Shown: positions 51,521-59,742 of the stretch, piece by piece | How positions within the stretch are numbered: the first letter of the stretch is position 1 | Layout: each line of letters begins with the position of its first letter | Source of the DNA: Paenibacillus sp. FSL R7-0337 | GTDB taxonomy: Bacteria > Bacillota > Bacilli > Paenibacillales > Paenibacillaceae | Assembly: GCF_037969875.1 (NCBI RefSeq) | Contig: NZ_CP150218.1 | Coordinates: forward strand, 5,084,001-5,148,000 | DNA: 64,000 nt | Direction: 5' to 3' | Translations under genes and position numbers: made by a program | Notes under the pieces: model-generated | The model's database searches: none | What the model saw: only the letters and a program-made list of their open reading frames with translations | What the model was told of the DNA's origin: nothing

Positions 51521-51553
51521 AAAAGCCCACTCCTTTGGGAGAGGGCTTTTCGT
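51521..51553. terminator. Bidirectional terminator
   Basis: AAAAGCCC..CTCC pairs with GGAG..GGGCTTTT around a TTTG loop, with A/T tails on both sides. It lies between the phosphatase gene and the opposing GNAT gene. Confidence 0.85.
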
Positions 51554-51556
51554 CTT

Positions 51557-52101
51557 TCAGTAAATCCGGAATCCAAGCTTAGGGAGCAGATATTTGCTTT
51601 TTCCAATCGACCTTACCGTAATCAGCTCGGCTCCTTGAGCAAAGGCATCTTCAATAGCAGCGATGACCGCTGCCGTAGCGACTCCTCTTCGGCGGAAGGC
51701 GTCTGATACAGCAACAAATTCCAGGGAGAAAACCCCATTGTGATTTAAAAGAGATGACACCCCTGCCAGTGTTCCTTGATCATACACATTAAAGCACGTT
51801 AGAATACCTTCCTGGCATACCGGGTAATGAAGCTCGGGATGAATAATGGGATACCCTTGGTGAATAACGAAGTTGCAAAGCAGCGCCCAGAGCTTGAAAT
51901 CTTCAGCATTGTTAACCTTATGTACCGTTATATGGTTGGGATTCCTGGGATATTCGGGCTTCTCTGCGGCCAGCAGAGCCATACCGGCCTCCTCCTCGTT
52001 CGGCTCTGGCAATGGCTCCGGTCTGGGTTCACCCTCCCCAGAATATCCAAATAAAACGTGCCGCCCTCATCAATATGGCTTCTTATGATTTGCGGGTTCA
52101 T
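51557..52101 (-). pseudogene. GNAT acetyltransferase, frameshifted near its 5' end
   Basis: The longest frame (from 52012) encodes a GNAT domain with the acetyl-CoA loop FRRRGVATAAVIAAIEDAF, but its N-terminus starts abruptly without a ribosome site. In another frame, from ATG 52101 with GAGGAG seven bases upstream, the sequence reads MNPQIIRSHIDEGGTFYLDILG. Adding one G to the run at 52036-52039 joins this to EGEPRPEPLPEPNEEEAGMALL and on into the GNAT domain. The gene therefore carries a one-base deletion in a homopolymer: either a pseudogene or a sequencing error. Confidence 0.75.
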
Positions 52102-52364
52102 CTTCATTCTCCTCTGCTGGATTTTTGTGAATGCGTTTTCTGATCAGCCTGATTATACTAAAGAGGAGCAGAATCAACCTTAACAAATTGTGCTCTTTGT
52201 GCCAGAATATCGAAGAAGCCCGCGCCATGTTCCAATTACGCCCAAGGCAGATCCTTCGCTCCTTATTGAATTGGATCATGCCCTGCTGGTAAGGCCGTTT
52301 CATGTTTTTAGGCCTGCCTTTGAGCTTGGCGGTCTGCTTATTGAATGGAGAAAGGAGGGTGAAT

Positions 52365-53390
52365 ATGGAAATAACACTGGAAGGATATTATGAAGGAGCT
52401 TATACAAATAACTCAGCTGGAATCGCATTAATTGCAATCAAAAATTCGAATGTGGTATTCGAAGATTATCGTGGTCTTGCCAACTGCGAACATGGCATTC
52501 CTATTACGTCCAGTACTGTATTTAACGTTGGATCTGTATCCAAGCAGTTTACAGGTATCGCCATATTGCAGCTTATTGAAAGCAAAAAGCTTTGTGAACA
52601 GGATCTGCTGGTAAAATATATACCCGAGTTGAAGCATTACGCAGATGAAATCACGATTTATCACTTGGCGCATCATGCTTCCGGCTTGGCAGATTATAAT
52701 GATTTGCTTTGGAAAAAGGCAAGGAACAACGCCCTGTACTCTACAAATGCCGAGGTTTTGAGTCTGCTTGAGGCCCAGCAGCAATTATGCTTTAAACCGG
52801 GCAGTAAAATGGAATATTGTAATTCCAATTACGTACTGTTGGCGATCATTATTGAGAGAATTATGAATATGAGCCTTGCCGATTATATGAAAAGAAATAT
52901 TTTTGATGCAGCAGGCATGAAGCATACTTTGGTTTTTGATGAAAAACAACCTGTTGTTCCCAATAGAGCCTACGGATATGAGCAACACGAGAGTGACTTG
53001 AAATGCTATTATGTCGATACATTTGCAACAGGCTGTGCAAATGTATTTACCTCAATTTCAGATATGAAGCTATATGACGATATTCTGTATGGCAGTAAAT
53101 TATTGGGTCAGGATATCAAAAAACGGATTTACGAAGAAGGCATCTGTTCGGACGGGGAAGTGCTGTCCGATTCCTGCGGCGGTTACAGCTATGGTTGGAT
53201 GATCCAAAATAAGTGTGGACAAAGGACACTTTGGCATACGGGCGGAGATGCCGGATTCAGAAGTATTTATGTTAGATTTTATGAAAAACGGTTCAGTGTC
53301 ATTTTATTTTGCAATTGCAGCAATCTTAATTGGACCAACATCTATAAGCTTGTGAATGACTTATATTACAAGTTCAATCATGATGAATAA
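52365..53390 (+). CDS. Class C beta-lactamase-like serine hydrolase
   Basis: A 341-residue member of the beta-lactamase/penicillin-binding superfamily (Pfam Beta-lactamase type). The SxxK nucleophile is in VGSVSKQFTGIAILQL, the YxN motif is YCNSNYVLL, and the KTG-like triad is HTGG in LWHTGGDAGF. There is no signal peptide, so it is probably cytosolic and may act as an esterase or peptidase rather than a drug-resistance enzyme. AAAGGAGGGTG precedes ATG 52365. AT-rich codon use again marks this region. A 67-codon open frame just before it (52190-52393) is unassigned. Confidence 0.88.
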   Translation: MEITLEGYYEGAYTNNSAGIALIAIKNSNVVFEDYRGLANCEHGIPITSSTVFNVGSVSKQFTGIAILQLIESKKLCEQDLLVKYIPELKHYADEITIYHLAHHASGLADYNDLLWKKARNNALYSTNAEVLSLLEAQQQLCFKPGSKMEYCNSNYVLLAIIIERIMNMSLADYMKRNIFDAAGMKHTLVFDEKQPVVPNRAYGYEQHESDLKCYYVDTFATGCANVFTSISDMKLYDDILYGSKLLGQDIKKRIYEEGICSDGEVLSDSCGGYSYGWMIQNKCGQRTLWHTGGDAGFRSIYVRFYEKRFSVILFCNCSNLNWTNIYKLVNDLYYKFNHDE

Positions 53391-53399
53391 GTTTTAACG

Positions 53400-53537
53400 T
53401 CAAGCTATAACAACCTCTAGCCACGGAGAATCAATATATTTTTGAAAATTTAGTGCCGCGTAGGAGTTTGTTACTCGAAGGAGTTTGTTATTAGAAAGGC
53501 TTTTTAGCATCTCAGAATTTCTCATTTCATAAGCAAA
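53400..53537. other. Intergenic stretch with a short tandem duplication
   Basis: AGGAGTTTGTTACTCGA is followed immediately by AGGAGTTTGTTATTAGA (about 53463-53496), a 17-bp tandem repeat with two or three differences. Nothing else is recognised here. Confidence 0.5.
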
Positions 53538-54043
53538 CTAAAAGTACAGATCCCAGCCGATGATAAGTGCGCTGAACAGCAATGCTGAACAGCCGGACAG
53601 TGCATATAGGATTGTTCTTCGTTTGCCGTTCTTTTGCTTCCACAACTTAAGTCCAAGCAGTACGATATAACCGGCTGTCAGCACAACATAAACGATGTTC
53701 AATATTAGGTGGATGCGAAGGGCTGGATAGGTCGAGTTATTCAAGGTTCTATAGCCCAGAATTGCGGTGTTCGCAATAAAGACAAGTCCTGCAGCATTTA
53801 TCGAAAGATAGTGTTTGTTCAACGGGGCAGGCAGTTTCGCCGTTTTTTTTGAACCTGTGAACGACCCATCCGATTAGGCCGCGTGTATCCTTGAATTCTG
53901 CTTCTCCCATCGGCAACTGCTGGATTATCCTGCTGCGCCCAGTGAATAGAGGTATGGTCCATACCAAGCACTTCAAAGATATGCTTTTGTACATAGGTAT
54001 AGTAGGGCTCACCGCTCTGAAACTCTATGTCTGCAAATGGGGG
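53538..54043 (-). pseudogene. C-terminal remnant of a class C beta-lactamase-like membrane protein, frameshifted
   Basis: Read on the minus strand from 54043 the sequence gives YYTYVQKHIFEVLGMDHTSIHW and GRSRIQGYTRPNRMG, a recognisable beta-lactamase-family stretch (the 'I-F-x-x-L-G-M-x-x-T' pattern). One extra A in the run of eight near 53852-53859 would join this to KLPAPLNKHYLSINAAGLVFIANTAILGY and a three-helix membrane tail ending at 53538. Upstream there is an in-frame stop and no N-terminal SxxK part. So this is a 5'-deleted, frameshifted relic, distinct from the intact gene at 52365. Confidence 0.72.
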
Positions 54044-54093
54044 GATCTACAAACGTGTAGTAGTTTACTATGGTAAGGAGTGAAATTTTATCC

Positions 54094-55089
54094 ATGGATT
54101 ATTCGAAGTGCTTTAAAGAGGTTATACAGAAATATCCTTTAATCGACCCTATCGTGGAATTTATTCGTCATAATGAAAATATTACCTACAAAGTAACAGA
54201 AAAGGGATCGGAAGATACCTACTTGTTGCGTATGCATAAACCAATCACAAAAAACATGCAGGGTTTACAAAACACACGTGAGGCGATTCAATCAGAACTA
54301 ATATATCTGTTAGCTTTGTCGTCTCATTCGCAAATCCCTGTTCAAATCCCTGTTTCGAATCTAGAGGGTGAGCTTGTAACAAGCGATGTCGTTGAAAGCG
54401 AAGAAGTGCATTGTTCCGTATTGAAATGGATTTTTGGAGAAACCATGTCCAAGGGAGATTTCACTAGTAAGGAAATGGTTGGAACCTTCGGAAAGTCTAT
54501 TGCAGAATTACATCAGTTTTCGCAGGGTTTTAAACATGATTCAAGTTTCATAAGACCCGAATATGGGATAGAGTCGGTAAATATCATGTTGAATAAACTG
54601 CGATCAGGCGAAAAAATGGGTGTTATCGCCACTGAAGAGTTTCAAATTCTTGAAAGTGCCATTTTGCTGGTAACCGACCGTATGAAAAATTGGGCCAAAT
54701 GTTTTGAGACATGGGGATTAATTCATGGTGACATTCACTACAGCAATTTAATCCGTTCATCAATGGGAATTTCATTCATCGACTTCGGATTATCGGGGTT
54801 CGGATATTACGCAAGTGACGTCGCTATGGGTGCCCTATTTACTAAAAATGAATTAAGGGATGAGCTACTTTCCGGCTACACTAGTGTTGCGTCAGGAGAA
54901 ATGGACATCGCACAGTTAGAAGAATTGATGTTCTTGAATATATGTGAACTCTACGCGTTTAGGCTAAGTACAAAAGAAATGCATGTGTGGATACGTGAAC
55001 ATATACCAAGTCTGATTGAACTTTGTAAGTCTTTGTTGAAAGGCAAGGCAGTTTTTTATAACATCAATCAAGTAGGCCTAGCAATCTAG
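54094..55089 (+). CDS. APH-type phosphotransferase
   Basis: A 331-residue aminoglycoside-phosphotransferase/choline-kinase-fold protein. The catalytic loop is LIHGDIHYSNLI (HGD-x4-N) and the metal-binding motif is SFIDFGLSGFG. An N-terminal lysine-bearing ATP region (TYKVTEKGSEDTYLLRMHKP) is also visible. Members phosphorylate small hydroxylated metabolites or antibiotics. Given the nearby biosynthetic cluster, self-resistance is possible but unproven. ATG 54070 is also in frame; TAAGGAG lies thirteen bases before ATG 54094. Strongly AT-rich. Confidence 0.82.
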   Translation: MDYSKCFKEVIQKYPLIDPIVEFIRHNENITYKVTEKGSEDTYLLRMHKPITKNMQGLQNTREAIQSELIYLLALSSHSQIPVQIPVSNLEGELVTSDVVESEEVHCSVLKWIFGETMSKGDFTSKEMVGTFGKSIAELHQFSQGFKHDSSFIRPEYGIESVNIMLNKLRSGEKMGVIATEEFQILESAILLVTDRMKNWAKCFETWGLIHGDIHYSNLIRSSMGISFIDFGLSGFGYYASDVAMGALFTKNELRDELLSGYTSVASGEMDIAQLEELMFLNICELYAFRLSTKEMHVWIREHIPSLIELCKSLLKGKAVFYNINQVGLAI

Positions 55090-55192
55090 AGAAGAAATCT
55101 AAGTAACATAGCCGATTGGCATCCTCTTTCTGTTGCCCACAAATTAACACGGACCTGTGGCCAAATGCTATTGACCTAACGGGTGACGATAG

Positions 55193-55229
55193 TAGAATAA
55201 CCGCTCAATCAACGTGAGCGGTTATTCTA
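55193..55229 (+). terminator. Perfect 15-bp hairpin downstream of the phosphotransferase gene
   Basis: TAGAATAACCGCTCA (55193-55207) and TGAGCGGTTATTCTA (55215-55229) pair perfectly. The T tail is weak, but position and stability fit a terminator. Confidence 0.6.
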
Positions 55230-55487
55230 TTGGATCACAGTTGGTGCAGAAATGAACTTCAGAAAGTCCAGAAGAAACTTAAAGAACTTCAACATGAGCA
55301 GTTAGAACTCGTCCGCCATCTAACTCGCCAAACGATTGATGAAGATACATTCAAAATTAAGCACTCCACACATGTGGAGTGCTTGGTAAGGATATATCGG
55401 GAAGATAAGCGGAAAACGCAGATCGAAAATGAGAGAAACATTCAGATGACGAATGGAATTCTAAAGGGCATCAACGGGCTTATTTAA
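55230..55487 (+). pseudogene. Second recombinase-like C-terminal remnant
   Basis: An 85-codon frame containing LQKVQKKLKELQHEQLELVRHLTRQTIDEDTFKIK, the coiled-coil plus 'I-D-E-D-T-F' turn typical of the C-terminus of large serine recombinases. The homology stops at a perfect 12-bp hairpin (AAGCACTCCACA / TGTGGAGTGCTT, about 55361-55386) and the rest is unrelated. There is no good start codon. It is probably debris of an integrase or transposon. Confidence 0.4.
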
Positions 55488-55515
55488 AATTGTTGACAAT
55501 TGGTATATTTGCAAT

Positions 55516-55790
55516 TTATACTAAAACCATCCATTTACAAGTGGCATTCATCGTAGTTAAGTAGAGCATTTTCAGCAGCGCTTCATCGCTTGGGAAAATG
55601 CTTTTTTTCTTTAGTTGCTTAGCGATGTTGACGATGGTAACCCTCGGACATTTCCGTCGTTGTACTCTTCGCGTCAAGCTTTTCATGTCCTGCACCGTGT
55701 GATATTCCGCCTCCAGCATAAATTGCAGGGTCTCTGCAAACAACTCTTTCAGTGCGAATGGACATTGTCCATCGTTTTGAGATTACTCTC
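55516..55790 (-). mobile_element. IS256-family transposase remnant, internally deleted
   Basis: The minus strand reads FALKELFAETLQFMLEAE, the N-terminal motif of IS256/Mutator transposases. After about 25 unrelated residues it reads KKSIFPSDEALLKMLYLTTMNATCKWM, the C-terminal motif (usual form 'FPxDDALLKxLYLAxxxxxKKWT'). The roughly 300 residues between, including the DDE catalytic core, are gone, so it is a non-autonomous relic. It lies just before the biosynthetic cluster. Terminal inverted repeats were not resolved by eye. Confidence 0.7.
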
Positions 55791-55887
55791 CTTCACAAGC
55801 ACTTTCACTTACTCATCACTGAATATCACCATGTATGCCATCCTCTCTAACCAGCCTTTCTAAAGATTATGGAACGGAGGAAACATG

Positions 55888-56127
55888 ATGTCTAGATCAA
55901 TTGAATATATCTTGAGAGATGAAATTTTTGCTGAGCTTGAAATCGATTATCCAGATGATCACGATACCAATTTGTTGGATCAAGGGATCGATTCGGCTGG
56001 CTTCATCAAGCTTATTGTTTCAATGGAATCGAAGTTTAACATCTCGATCCCTGATGAGGATCTGTTGTTTGAGAAGTTCTCCACGGCTGGATTAATCCTT
56101 AATTATTTGACCGGGAAAACGATATGA
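55888..56127 (+). CDS. Stand-alone acyl carrier protein (ACP1)
   Basis: About 79 residues. The phosphopantetheine serine is in LLDQGIDSAGFIKLIVSMESKFNISIPDEDL, the canonical D-S-x-x-F/L helix-2 context of carrier proteins. GGAGG (55876-55880) fits ATG 55888 slightly better than ATG 55885. Its last codons overlap the ligase start (ATGA), so the two are coupled: the ligase probably charges this carrier. It opens the cluster. Confidence 0.9.
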   Translation: MSRSIEYILRDEIFAELEIDYPDDHDTNLLDQGIDSAGFIKLIVSMESKFNISIPDEDLLFEKFSTAGLILNYLTGKTI

Positions 56128-57614
56128 TGACTATCATTCAGCGTGTATTTATGGAGGCATGTGACCGCAAAGAACATATTATCCTTCAAGATATAAAGCA
56201 GCACTGGACTTATGCAGAGGTGATGACTGAAGCATACTTGATTGCTTTATATATAAAGAAGAACTTTGATCTTGAGGCCGGAAGTCATCTTGCAGTATAC
56301 ACAAATAATGAGCCCTTGTTCATTACTGCAGCGCTTGGCATTCAGTTCTGCGGTCATGTACTAGTGCCGGTTCCTTACTCGGCTTCCAAAACTGAAATTG
56401 AAAATATTCTTAATGCCAGTGACGTCAGGCTGGTTATCAGCAAATATGCACAACCTGCGCATTTAAATTGTGATATTCATTGGGTTACCGCTCAGGATTT
56501 ATCACAAGAGCCGATGCCTTCGTTCGAATCGATCCCGTTAACGAATCCGTCCGATTCCAATCCATGTGCGATTCTCCTTCCTACATCGGGCACAACCGGA
56601 AAATCTAAAATCGTTATGTTATCCCATAGGAATGTATTAACGAATGCGCTGGCACATGGCGAAAAGGTCGGTTATACGGATCAAGATTCGTTTCTTGTCA
56701 CGATGCCCGTTCATTTCAGTTCTACAATTGTCACGCAATTGATTTCTTGCATGCTTCATGGAACCCGAATTATACTTATCAGCTTGCCCTTGCTGCCGCG
56801 CACAGCTTTTAGACTGTTTCAGAATAAGGCGGTCACGGCATTCTCAGCGGTGCCTACGCAATTGATGCAGTTTGTTTCCGATTTTCATCAGACAACAAAC
56901 TGGAGTGCCTTTGATTCTATTGAATTTATTGTGATTAGCGGTGCGGCGATTCCCGCGAAATTAGTAGACCATCTTCAGACTGTGTTTCCCAAAGCGGATA
57001 TTATTCAAACCTATGGATTAACTGAAGCTTCTCCGCGGGTGAGCATGATGGAACGGGGAGACCGCAGCCTTTCCTGTGGGTCACCCGTCAGTGGCGTTTC
57101 TATTCGGCTTGTTGACGAAGAAGAGAATGAGGTTAAAGGAACTGCTGCTACAGGAGAAATTTGGGTCAAGGGCCCGAATGTGATGCTTGGTTATTACAAA
57201 AATCCGGAGTTAACGAACGTTACCATTGTTGATGGTTGGTTAAAGACAGGAGATTTGGGATATTGGAATGAATCAGGGTGTCTCATACTCACAGGCCGAA
57301 AGAAAAATATCATTATATCAGGCGGTATCAATATCTATCCGGAAGAAATCGAGGAATTTATATATGGCTTGAAAGAAGTGGAGGAGGTCATGGTTGTTGG
57401 TGTGCACGATGATCTATTAGGCGAAGTACCCATAGCATTTCTGAAAGTTTTTGAAGAATGTCTGGTTGATATAGACGCGCTGACACAACATTGCAACTTG
57501 CATTTGTCATCGTATAAAGTGCCTAGACAATGGAGGATTATAGATGACATTCCAAAAACAAAAACAGGAAAACTGGACAGGGCAAGTACAAAGCGCTTAT
57601 TGCTAAATGAGTAG
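56124..57614 (+). CDS. Acyl-AMP ligase / adenylation enzyme
   Basis: A 496-residue ANL-superfamily enzyme. Core motifs: A3 LPTSGTTGKSKIVMLSHRN, A5 TYGLTEASPRVSMM, A7 TGDLGYWNESG, A8 GRKKNIIISGGINIYPEEIEE and A10 PKTKTGKLDR with its catalytic lysine. It activates a carboxylic acid as acyl-adenylate and passes it to a thiol; the neighbouring ACP is the natural acceptor. There is no condensation or carrier domain in the same chain. The acid cannot be predicted from these motifs. AT-rich codon use, like its neighbours. Confidence 0.92.
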   Translation: MMTIIQRVFMEACDRKEHIILQDIKQHWTYAEVMTEAYLIALYIKKNFDLEAGSHLAVYTNNEPLFITAALGIQFCGHVLVPVPYSASKTEIENILNASDVRLVISKYAQPAHLNCDIHWVTAQDLSQEPMPSFESIPLTNPSDSNPCAILLPTSGTTGKSKIVMLSHRNVLTNALAHGEKVGYTDQDSFLVTMPVHFSSTIVTQLISCMLHGTRIILISLPLLPRTAFRLFQNKAVTAFSAVPTQLMQFVSDFHQTTNWSAFDSIEFIVISGAAIPAKLVDHLQTVFPKADIIQTYGLTEASPRVSMMERGDRSLSCGSPVSGVSIRLVDEEENEVKGTAATGEIWVKGPNVMLGYYKNPELTNVTIVDGWLKTGDLGYWNESGCLILTGRKKNIIISGGINIYPEEIEEFIYGLKEVEEVMVVGVHDDLLGEVPIAFLKVFEECLVDIDALTQHCNLHLSSYKVPRQWRIIDDIPKTKTGKLDRASTKRLLLNE

Positions 57615-57627
57615 GGGGAAGAAAAAA

Positions 57628-58683
57628 TTGAAGAATACAACCCAACCATTGGACAAGGGAATATTACCAATAAGTTATCCGATGATTACAACATATACGC
57701 AACATGCCCATCTCTTGTCCATTCTTACCCATTACGAGTGCGCACACCCATGGATATTTAGTAATTATATTCAATTATATATTAACAAAGATTATAAGCA
57801 TCATTGGGGAGATTTTTATTTCCCTCTGACTTATGAGCTGCGGCCTTCAGATGCGTGCAAATGGATTACGACTCAAAAGCTACATAGAGATACTGTAACA
57901 ACTAAATGGGACTCTGTTATTCAATTTATTATAGAAAACATTAATGCTAATAATTATATCCACACCATGGTGAATTATTTCTACGTGCCATTAAGTGATC
58001 GATATAATAGACTCCATTTGCATCATGACATATTTGTATACGGTTATGATTTAAATAGAGAGATATTGTATGTTTCCGATTTCTTTAAGAACGGTGTTTA
58101 TAGTCAAGCTGAGATATCATTTACAGATTTCAATCTTGCGTTCAATACTAATCATCTAACAACCAATCATGATTATCTAAGAGAAATGGTTTATCTGTAT
58201 ACATTCAATGATCAATATCAGGATAAATTCAGTGCAGATACTCTAGTGAATTCTATAAGAAACTATTTCACTAAAAAAACGCCGGAATATTGGGAGATGT
58301 CCAACTATGGCGGCGACAGGGATAATCTTGACTTCGGCATCCAAATATACACAACTCTATTAAATTATGTGAAAGAGACAACGGAAAAAAAATCTGAACT
58401 TGATATAAGACCCTTTCATTTACTTTATGATCATAAGAAGTTAATGACGTTAAGACTCAAGTATTTGTACCATAATCGTCATCTAATTAGATTAAATCAA
58501 GAGCATATAGACGAATGCATATCAATTGAAGTGAAGGCGAGGATACTTGTGAATGTAGCGCTCAAATACAATTTGACAAGGGATATAAGTATTTTAGAAA
58601 GCTTACTTACGCTGATAACAAATATAGAAAATGAAGAATCAATATTCCTTGAACGATGGCTGAAGCAGGTAGCCATTCAGTAA
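57628..58683 (+). CDS. Papain/BtrH-like fold protein of unknown function
   Basis: A 351-residue protein, AT-rich and lysine/tyrosine/asparagine-rich. A pattern seen in C39/BtrH-like cysteine-protease folds is visible: a lone early cysteine (Cys38 in HYECAHPW), then HHDIFVYGYDLNREILYVSDFFKNGVYSQAEISF with a candidate His and Asp. In butirosin synthesis BtrH moves an ACP-bound acyl group onto the sugar, so an acyl-transfer role is attractive here beside ACP and ligase. This is inference. GGGGGA fits TTG 57628; ATG 57607 overlaps the ligase end. The C-terminal third is helical and unrecognised. Confidence 0.6.
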   Translation: MKNTTQPLDKGILPISYPMITTYTQHAHLLSILTHYECAHPWIFSNYIQLYINKDYKHHWGDFYFPLTYELRPSDACKWITTQKLHRDTVTTKWDSVIQFIIENINANNYIHTMVNYFYVPLSDRYNRLHLHHDIFVYGYDLNREILYVSDFFKNGVYSQAEISFTDFNLAFNTNHLTTNHDYLREMVYLYTFNDQYQDKFSADTLVNSIRNYFTKKTPEYWEMSNYGGDRDNLDFGIQIYTTLLNYVKETTEKKSELDIRPFHLLYDHKKLMTLRLKYLYHNRHLIRLNQEHIDECISIEVKARILVNVALKYNLTRDISILESLLTLITNIENEESIFLERWLKQVAIQ

Positions 58684-58757
58684 AGTCGAGGGAGTAGCCC
58701 CACCCGAAGCGGGTGGTGATCTAGCTATTGAAGGGAGTGATGCTGGGATTATAGGCT

Positions 58758-59729
58758 TTGCTATCACCAATCATAAGCAATGGGGGGATCTTTATATTCA
58801 TTGTATTAACGGGAGTCGCAGGCTTCATCGGTTCCAACCTTGCCGAGAGGCTGCTGCGGGAAGGCCATACCGTTATCGGTGCCGATAATTTTCTGACCGG
58901 GTCCACTGTCAATATTGACAATCTCCTACGGTCGCCGAATTTCAAGTTTATCGAGCATGACGTCATTTATCCGCTAGCAGTTGAAGGACCTGTCGATTGG
59001 GTGATGCATTTCGCAAGTCCTGCCAGCCCGCCCAAATATTTGTCCTATCCGATCGAAACGATGAGGGTCAACAGCGAAGGAACGATGCATCTGCTGCATC
59101 TGGCCAAAGAGAAGCAGGCCGCTTTCTTCTTGGCTTCAACAAGCGAGATCTACGGTAACCCAACCGTTCATCCTCAGCCGGAGAGCTATTATGGCAACGT
59201 GAATTCGATTGGAGCAAGAAGCTGCTACAACGAAGCGAAGCGGTATGCAGAGGCGATTACCTACTGGATGAACAGGAAATACGGCATACCGGTAAGGGTC
59301 ATTCGGATCTTCAATACATTCGGCCCGAAGATGGATTTATATGACGGACGTGTCATTACCAATTTCATTAATCAAATCATGTCCAAGCAAAACCTTACGA
59401 TTTATGGCGACGGCAGACAGACGAGAAGCTTTCAGTATATCGACGATTTGCTGGAAGGGATTATGAGACTGCTGGGCACCACGTATGAACAGCCGGTCAA
59501 TTTGGGGAATCCGCAAGAAGTCACCATACTTGAAGTCGCCCAATTATTGAAGGAGCTCATGAAGTCCAACGCGCAGATCGAGTTTCTCCCGCTACCGGAA
59601 GATGATCCCAAGAGGAGGAATCCGGATACTACCATTTCAAGGAAGATCATAGACTGGGAACCGGCGATCAGTTTGCATGATGCACTCGCTAGAACGATCC
59701 ATTATTACCAAGGTCAATATATCCATTAA
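58758..59729 (+). CDS. UDP-glucuronate decarboxylase-like NAD-dependent sugar epimerase/dehydratase
   Basis: An extended SDR protein of about 310-323 residues, closest in motifs to UDP-xylose synthases. It shows LTGVAGFIGSNLAERLLREGHTVIGADNFLTGS, HDVIYPL, MHFASPASPPKYLSYPIETMRVN, STSEIYGNPTVHPQPESYYGNVN, catalytic SCYNEAKR (YxxxK) and RIFNTFGPKM. It would act on a nucleotide sugar. The 5' end is odd: TTG 58758 has no good ribosome site, and the residues before the Rossmann strand are not family-like. The start may have been altered at a recombination joint. Composition here shifts to higher GC than the genes before it. Confidence 0.88.
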   Translation: MLSPIISNGGIFIFIVLTGVAGFIGSNLAERLLREGHTVIGADNFLTGSTVNIDNLLRSPNFKFIEHDVIYPLAVEGPVDWVMHFASPASPPKYLSYPIETMRVNSEGTMHLLHLAKEKQAAFFLASTSEIYGNPTVHPQPESYYGNVNSIGARSCYNEAKRYAEAITYWMNRKYGIPVRVIRIFNTFGPKMDLYDGRVITNFINQIMSKQNLTIYGDGRQTRSFQYIDDLLEGIMRLLGTTYEQPVNLGNPQEVTILEVAQLLKELMKSNAQIEFLPLPEDDPKRRNPDTTISRKIIDWEPAISLHDALARTIHYYQGQYIH

Positions 59730-59742
59730 ACGGGAGGTTCCT

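Noticed and set aside
52190..52393. A 67-codon frame (PEYRRSPRHVPITPKADPSLLIELDHALLV...) before the beta-lactamase-like gene
   Set aside because: The sequence looks somewhat protein-like and may be a gene fragment. It has no ribosome site, overlaps the next gene's start and matches no family I know, so it is not listed as a gene.
55193..55386. The two perfect hairpins (55193-55229 and 55361-55386) as a CRISPR-like array
   Set aside because: The two are unrelated in sequence and there are only two. There is no regular spacing and no cas gene.
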